Of a stretch of DNA of 9,343 bases, positions 5,917-9,343 are shown one piece after another (positions within the stretch are counted from its first letter, which is position 1; each line of letters opens with the position of its first letter). Origin of the DNA: Geobacter sp. (lineage in GTDB: Bacteria > Desulfobacterota > Desulfuromonadia > Geobacterales > Geobacteraceae). Position numbers and translations under genes: made by a program. Location of the stretch: assembly GCA_003857395.1 (NCBI GenBank), contig RPRC01000228.1, positions 1-9,343 on the forward strand. The letters are read 5' to 3'. The notes under the pieces were generated by a model. It did not search any database, was not told the origin of the DNA, and saw only the letters and a program-made list of their open reading frames with translations.

Positions 5917-6306
5917 ATGAGTGGAAAAATCACTCAGGCGCAAGCTTCGCAAAAATCTGCGGAAATCCTTAACGCACTGAAAGACGGAAACCTCGAGCCG
6001 AATAATATTGACGTCAGCTTCATCCTCTATCTTACCGAACTCATTTCGAATCGAGGTACAGTCGAAGAACCGGCATATTCAAGGGATATGGTGAATGATA
6101 TCGTTGCTGCCATGATGAAGCATGGTGTGAATATGCACGATTGGCCGTTGATTATTTCACAGCTGGTGAAGGCGCTGCATACCGTGATTCTGTACAACAT
6201 CCCCGACTGTTACCATGAAAAGGCGGTAGAACTGGCGGCGGATGAGCTGCAAAAGGGTTTTGCTGCCACCAGGAAAGAATATTTTGCTCTTTTGGGAGTG
6301 AACTGA
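5917..6306 (+). CDS. Small soluble, mainly helical protein of unknown function
   Basis: A 129-residue protein that I cannot assign to a family. It has no signal peptide or membrane segment. The sequence is predicted mostly helical by pattern: an N-terminal polar helix (about 6-22), a hydrophobic stretch VSFILYLTELI (33-43), a second amphipathic segment around MVNDIVAAMMKHG (58-70), WPLIISQLVKALHTVILYN (76-94), and a charged C-terminal helix (100-124). It may therefore be a small oligomeric or protein-binding domain. The start is well supported: the ATG at 5917 follows GGGGGAG. It is convergent with the TIGR04255-like gene, and the folded element at 6321-6430 lies between their ends. No catalytic motif is visible. 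Confidence 0.65.
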   Translation: MSGKITQAQASQKSAEILNALKDGNLEPNNIDVSFILYLTELISNRGTVEEPAYSRDMVNDIVAAMMKHGVNMHDWPLIISQLVKALHTVILYNIPDCYHEKAVELAADELQKGFAATRKEYFALLGVN

Positions 6307-6320
6307 ACGAATAGAGGGGT

Positions 6321-6430
6321 GGTCGCCCCGGGTTACAACCTTGAACGGTCGTGACCCGGGGACGCTAAACTTCGCAAGGGCACGGAAGAACGTCATGGGG
6401 GAAAGCCATGTAGTTGGCGCACAACTGACG
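6321..6430. other. Folded intergenic element (possible small RNA or two-sided terminator)
   Basis: The 152-base gap between two convergent genes is packed with pairings. Hairpin A joins CCCCGGGTTAC (6326-6336) to GTGACCCGGGG (6351-6361), 11 bp with one G-T. Hairpin B joins CTTC (6370-6373) to GAAG (6385-6388). A three-way junction follows: CGTC (6391-6394) with GACG (6427-6430) encloses ATGG/CCAT (6395-6398 with 6406-6409) and AGTTG/CAACT (6412-6416 with 6422-6426). There is no T-tract on the plus strand. No known RNA family could be matched. It may be a 3' UTR structure, a small RNA or a remnant of a mobile element. Confidence 0.35.
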
Positions 6431-6458
6431 GATCTTCACCATGTTTTTGTACCGTACG

Positions 6459-7214
6459 TTACCTGTTCATCATCTCACGGAACTTGTCGGTGATACTCTT
6501 TTCAAAATACCCTGATATCTTTTCGTGCAGGTCATCCAGAGATCCCGCAATCTCTTCTTTGGTCTGCTGGCGGGCAATATAGCCATCGAAATCGAGGGTG
6601 AATGACTTCTGGCGGATCGGCTCCGGATAATCGAAGTTGTACATCCCGTAGAGGAATGTCAGCTTCAAGTCACCATAGTTCAGCTCCAGATTATTAAACG
6701 CGCGGGCAATGGCAGACTTGTCGTCAACCATCGAAAAAATTGAGATCAGGTCCGGATTCAGGTATGCGGTCCAGTCGGTCAAGGTAGATTCCGTCAGCTC
6801 GATATTGTTAAAATAGCGAAGTCCGAAACGGTTGACGCCAAGATCTCCGACTTCGGGAAAGGCCGTAAGCAGTGCATCGGAAATGGTAAGGAATGTCTCT
6901 CTCAGGTCATCGTAGTCGGTATACTTCTTGAAATCCAGCCACATGAAACTGGGGGCGATACAAAGCGCCCTGTCCCCATTTTTCCCCTGAAAAAACCAGT
7001 GGTTTTCTTTCACATGCCTCCGCACCGGCTCCGACCCGCACTTCACCTCGACCTGTTCGGCTATGGCGCTCTTGCGCTGCACATGGGGGAACTGATCCTT
7101 GAGCTTTGCCTTTACCGATGACGGCAGCTCGGATGAGATCTGATAAAGATTTTTGTTGAAATCGATGCGAGCCATGACATTTTTTAAATAATTATTTCGA
7201 TATTTTCCTGACAT
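6459..7214 (-). CDS. TIGR04255-like family protein
   Basis: A 251-residue protein resembling the sporadically distributed TIGR04255 family, whose function is unknown. Features fitting that family are the central VNRFGLRYFNNIEL (residues 127-140), the strand FTLDFDGY (205-212), and the C-terminal helix with LHEKISGYFEKSITDKFREMM (229-249). Other visible features are RRHVKENHWFFQ (65-76) and APSFMWLDFKKY (87-98), likely beta strands. No signal peptide or membrane segment is present. The ATG at 7212-7214 follows a GGGAG Shine-Dalgarno sequence. The gene stands alone, on the opposite strand from its neighbours, and looks more AT-rich than the housekeeping genes around it (by eye), consistent with gain by transfer. 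The family call is from memory of the motif style and should be treated as probable. Confidence 0.65.
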   Translation of the reverse strand: MSGKYRNNYLKNVMARIDFNKNLYQISSELPSSVKAKLKDQFPHVQRKSAIAEQVEVKCGSEPVRRHVKENHWFFQGKNGDRALCIAPSFMWLDFKKYTDYDDLRETFLTISDALLTAFPEVGDLGVNRFGLRYFNNIELTESTLTDWTAYLNPDLISIFSMVDDKSAIARAFNNLELNYGDLKLTFLYGMYNFDYPEPIRQKSFTLDFDGYIARQQTKEEIAGSLDDLHEKISGYFEKSITDKFREMMNR

Positions 7215-7231
7215 AGGGGCTCCCTTGCTTG

Positions 7232-7252
7232 TATAGTATGAATATAGTACTA
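7232..7252. repeat. Short direct and inverted repeats upstream of the TIGR04255-like gene
   Basis: TATAGTA occurs twice, at 7232-7238 and 7243-7249, 11 bases apart (one helical turn). TAGTA (7234-7238) and TACTA (7248-7252) also form an inverted pair. The site lies about 20-40 bases upstream of the minus-strand gene start, where its promoter or an operator would be expected. No convincing -35/-10 pair was found there. Confidence 0.3.
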
Positions 7253-7264
7253 CCGTATTTTTAG

Positions 7265-7447
7265 CTGTTAGTCACGAATTTTCCTGCCAACACACCGGCT
7301 CCTGCCAGCGCGGACGGCAAGTACTCGGTCTCTTTTTTGCATGAGGGGGAAGCCTTCCCTCTGTCAACAGCAGAATACGTGCGGCACTATCCCTGTGCAA
7401 AGCCTGATCCCATGAAAACCGGCGAGAATAACGGAAAATGGATATAA
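7265..7447 (+). pseudogene. Possible gene remnant (open frame without a start)
   Basis: Sixty codons are open from after the stop at 7262 to TAA at 7445-7447, with no ATG or GTG near the front. The only early start is a TTG at 7337, without a Shine-Dalgarno sequence. The translation looks protein-like toward its end (HEGEAFPLSTAEYVRHYP near the middle, then KTGENNGKWI and stop). It could be the C-terminal scrap of a lost gene or chance. It fills most of the 295-base gap before engB. Confidence 0.2.
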
Positions 7448-7451
7448 AGAA

Positions 7452-7480
7452 TTGAAAGTATCTTGCGCGATGTTTATACT
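7452..7480 (+). promoter_or_regulatory. Predicted sigma-70 promoter of engB
   Basis: TTGAAA (7452-7457) and TATACT (7475-7480) are spaced by exactly 17 bases, matching the consensus at 4 and 5 of 6 positions. The predicted transcript start, near 7487, is about 23 bases ahead of the engB TTG start codon. Confidence 0.6.
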
Positions 7481-7509
7481 ATTGCAAAAATTTGACATGG
7501 TGGTACTGA

Positions 7510-8094
7510 TTGGACCTGAAAAGCACGGAATTCATAAAAAGTGCGGTTACTCCCGCCCACTACCCTGAAAGCGATCTGCCGGAAGTGGCATTTGCCGGAC
7601 GCTCCAATGTAGGCAAGTCATCGTTGATCAACACTCTGCTTAACAGAAAGAGTCTGGTCCGCACCAGCAGAACACCGGGTCGCACCCAGCTCATCAATTT
7701 TTTCCTTGTTAACAGAGAGTTTGTTCTTACGGACCTGCCAGGATACGGTTTTGCGAGCGTCCCCCTGGCCGTGAAAAAAGAATGGGGCCCGATGATCGAA
7801 ACATATCTGGCCAAGCGGGAAAGCCTCCGCTGTGTAGTTCTGATCCTCGACGTACGGCGAGTCCCGAGCCGCGAAGACCAGCTCATGCGCCAATGGCTCA
7901 GCACCTATAATATTCCCGTGGTCCTGGTGGTGAATAAATGCGACAAGGTCTCCCGCAACGAACGGGCACGCCAGGCCGCCGTTATCGCCCGGACCCTTGC
8001 GGTGCCGGTGGAGGAGCTGATCTTTTTCTCGGCCCTTTCCAAGGAAGGACGAGATCCTCTCTGGGACCGGCTGGAATCACGGTTGTTCACGTAG
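7510..8094 (+). CDS. engB: Ribosome biogenesis GTPase EngB (YsxC/YihA)
   Basis: A 194-residue TRAFAC-class GTPase needed for late assembly of the 50S ribosomal subunit. The G motifs are in order: G1 GRSNVGKS (30-37), G2 around TPGRTQ (55-60), G3 DLPG (75-78), G4 NKCD (142-145), G5 SALS (174-177). [22 protein letters not shown] is the usual EngB wording. The length is normal. Translation starts at a TTG (7510): an in-frame TGA directly precedes it, no ATG in frame gives a suitable N-terminus, and the first residues ([14 protein letters not shown]) align with the typical EngB beginning. The Shine-Dalgarno sequence (GGTGG) is weak. The stop codon TAG falls inside the palindromic repeat at 8091-8137. 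Confidence 0.95.
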   Translation: MDLKSTEFIKSAVTPAHYPESDLPEVAFAGRSNVGKSSLINTLLNRKSLVRTSRTPGRTQLINFFLVNREFVLTDLPGYGFASVPLAVKKEWGPMIETYLAKRESLRCVVLILDVRRVPSREDQLMRQWLSTYNIPVVLVVNKCDKVSRNERARQAAVIARTLAVPVEELIFFSALSKEGRDPLWDRLESRLFT

Positions 8095-8137
8095 GGGCAG
8101 GCCCCTGTGCCTGCCTTGATTGGGCGGCCGCCCCTAC
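8091..8137. repeat. Palindromic intergenic repeat, copy B (short form)
   Basis: A 47-base element with perfect 8-base inverted ends (GTAGGGGC and GCCCCTAC). Inside are a hairpin, GGCAGGC/GCCTGCC (8096-8102 with 8109-8115), the spacer TTGATT, and a GGGCGG/CCGCCC palindrome (8122-8133). The left half equals that of copy A at 888. The first bases supply the TAG stop of engB. It could act as a transcript barrier or 3'-end stabiliser between engB and nfnA. Confidence 0.75.
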
Positions 8138-8203
8138 TACGAAGAAGAGCCGGCGAACGGTTCGGCTGCACGAACCTGCCCCGCGAATACATAAGAGGTA
8201 TCC

Positions 8204-9055
8204 ATGCACACCATACTACTAAAGAAAATACTGACGGAACGAACCTGGCACATGCGGGTTGCAGCTCCTTTGATAGCGCGAAAGTGTCAGGCTGGGCAGT
8301 TTTTGATGCTCCGCATCCACGAAAATGGCGAGCGTATACCGCTAACCATCGCAAATTGGGACCGGGAGGCCGGAACGATCGATATCTATTTTCAGGAAAT
8401 CGGTGCGACCACCGAGTTGCTGGCAAGCATGAAGGAGGGGGATACCATCCTGGATGTGGTTGGCCCCCTCGGCAACCCCACACACGTGGAAAAGCTCGAT
8501 GGCACCTTTGTTATGGTGGGAGGCGGCTTCGGCATTGCCGCAGGCTACCCCGTGGCCCGCGCCTTCAAGGAAGCCGGAAACCGCGTGATTGCGGTTCTTG
8601 GCGCCAAGACCAAAAACCTGCTCATTTGCGAAGATCTGCTGAAAAGCGTCTGCGATGAAGTGCTGGTTGCTACCAACGATGGCAGCTATGGTTCGCAGGG
8701 CATGGTGTCCGATGTTCTTCAAAGCCTTCTGGATGGCGGAGAAAAGATCGTCCTGGTCTATCCGGTCGGTCCTCCGATCATGATGAAGGTAATTTCCCAG
8801 ATGACACTGCCCCTCAAACTGAAGACAATCGTCTCGCTGAATTCGGTTATGGTTGACGGCACCGGGATGTGCGGCTCATGCCGCGTAACGGTAGCCGGCA
8901 GAACCCGTTTTGTCTGCTCCGAAGGTATCGATTTCGACGGTCATGAGGTAAATTGGGACGAAATGATGTCCCGCCAGAAAATGTACAGCCGCCAGGAAAA
9001 AGAGGCCTTGGAGTATTATCACGAGCATGGCGGCTGCCAGGGAGGTTGCCAGTGA
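8204..9055 (+). CDS. nfnA: Ferredoxin-NADP+ reductase subunit alpha, NfnA/SudB-like
   Basis: A 283-residue FAD/[2Fe-2S] protein, by family the NAD(H)-binding small subunit of the NfnAB complex (also called sulfide dehydrogenase or glutamate synthase beta-like). NfnAB couples NADH, reduced ferredoxin and NADP+ by electron bifurcation. The FAD-binding RIPLTIA (44-50) and the nucleotide-binding loop GGGFGIAAGYPVARA (106-120) are clear. The cluster motif is DGTGMCGSC (218-226), with C223, C226 and C238; D218 may be the aspartate ligand seen in the Thermotoga enzyme. GIDFDGHEVNWDEM (241-254) is typical of the family. The tail ends HGGCQGGCQ, with two extra cysteines. The ATG at 8204 follows AAGAGGT. 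It overlaps nfnB by 4 bp, indicating coupled translation and a fixed subunit ratio. Confidence 0.88.
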   Translation: MHTILLKKILTERTWHMRVAAPLIARKCQAGQFLMLRIHENGERIPLTIANWDREAGTIDIYFQEIGATTELLASMKEGDTILDVVGPLGNPTHVEKLDGTFVMVGGGFGIAAGYPVARAFKEAGNRVIAVLGAKTKNLLICEDLLKSVCDEVLVATNDGSYGSQGMVSDVLQSLLDGGEKIVLVYPVGPPIMMKVISQMTLPLKLKTIVSLNSVMVDGTGMCGSCRVTVAGRTRFVCSEGIDFDGHEVNWDEMMSRQKMYSRQEKEALEYYHEHGGCQGGCQ

Positions 9056-9343
9056 AAAAAGAGCTGACCGTACAAGAGCGCTGCGCCATCCCCCGTCACG
9101 AAATGCCGCACCAGGATCCTGCCAAACGGGTACGGAACTTTGACGAAGTGGCCTTGGGCTGGGATCGAGAAACCGCCATGGAAGAAGCGGAGCGCTGTCT
9201 TCTCTGCAAGAACCCGCAGTGTGTCACCAACTGCCCGGCGGAGATTGACATACCCGGATTCGTTCGGAAGATCGCCGAAGGAGATTTTCTCGAAGCGGCC
9301 CGCGTCCTTCGTGCCAGTTCCGCACTGCCGGCAGTCTGTGGCA
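9052..9343 (+). CDS. nfnB: NfnB/GltA-like subunit, N-terminal part (cut by window edge)
   Basis: The first 97 codons of the large subunit, of the type annotated as NADPH-dependent glutamate synthase small-chain-like or ferredoxin-NADP+ reductase subunit beta. It begins at a GTG (9052) overlapping the nfnA stop as GTGA, with GGGAGG (9040-9045) ahead. The visible part reads RCAIPRHEMPHQDP, then NFDEVALGW. The first iron-sulfur motif follows: ERCLLCKNPQCVTNCPAEIDIP, with the spacing C-x2-C-x4-C-x3-C, typical of the two [4Fe-4S] clusters at the N-terminus of this family. The FAD and NADPH domains lie beyond the window. Pairing with the preceding gene supports the NfnAB reading over an assimilatory glutamate synthase subunit. 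Confidence 0.88.
   Translation, partial: MKKELTVQERCAIPRHEMPHQDPAKRVRNFDEVALGWDRETAMEEAERCLLCKNPQCVTNCPAEIDIPGFVRKIAEGDFLEAARVLRASSALPAVCG

Noticed and set aside
6363..6420. Integron attC site (CGCTAAAC ... GTTGGCG)
   Set aside because: Neither end fits RYYYAAC/GTTRRRY, the inner L boxes do not pair, and there is no integrase or cassette array.
6321..6420. c-di-GMP-I (GEMM) riboswitch
   Set aside because: Only a GGGACGC-like piece is shared. The GGCAAACC segment, tetraloop receptor and closing GGTAGC/GGGTTACCG parts are missing, and no suitable gene lies downstream on the plus strand.
7341..7415. 24-codon ATG frame upstream of engB
   Set aside because: It has no Shine-Dalgarno sequence, is very short, lies over a small hairpin (7344-7362) and has no protein-like features.

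Overview
The window looks like a piece of chromosome from a Geobacter-type delta-proteobacterium (Desulfuromonadota). The basis is recognition rather than a search: glnS next to ispF and ispD, a Thermotoga-type DAHP synthase, a linked NfnA/NfnB-type flavoprotein pair, and a palindromic intergenic repeat with GTAGGGGC/GCCCCTAC ends that I associate with Geobacter genomes. Base composition is moderately GC-rich, with more AT-rich intergenic and accessory parts (judged by eye).

Layout. Positions 1-1687 (minus strand) hold ispD, ispF and the start of glnS, probably one unit driven from a good sigma-70-like promoter at 1810-1839. A tract of nine 7-base units lies in the ispD leader, and a palindromic repeat sits between ispD and ispF. 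Positions 1932-3762 (plus) hold a two-TM potassium channel with one RCK module, overlapping by 11 bp a TIM-barrel protein of the xylose isomerase-like family. Positions 3763-4063 are the leader of the next gene, and 4064-5083 is DAHP synthase, first enzyme of the shikimate pathway. Positions 5084-7500 look accessory: a small secreted protein, a small helical protein of unknown role, a folded element between convergent genes, a TIGR04255-like protein on the minus strand, and a possible gene remnant. Positions 7510-8094 encode the ribosome-assembly GTPase EngB from a TTG start behind a clear promoter. A second copy of the palindromic repeat overlaps the engB stop codon. Positions 8204-9343 hold NfnA (complete) and NfnB (cut by the window end), overlapping by 4 bp.

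The most interesting region is 3781-3974, ahead of DAHP synthase. A short open frame rich in Phe codons (7 Phe, 1 Trp and 1 Tyr in 32 codons) is followed by three mutually exclusive pairings: a 1:2 hairpin, a 2:3 antiterminator, and a 3:4 terminator with a U-tract. This is the design of a ribosome-mediated attenuator (PheL-like) placed before the entry enzyme of aromatic amino acid synthesis. No Shine-Dalgarno sequence precedes the leader frame, so the idea needs testing. A second unexplained element is the folded segment at 6321-6430.
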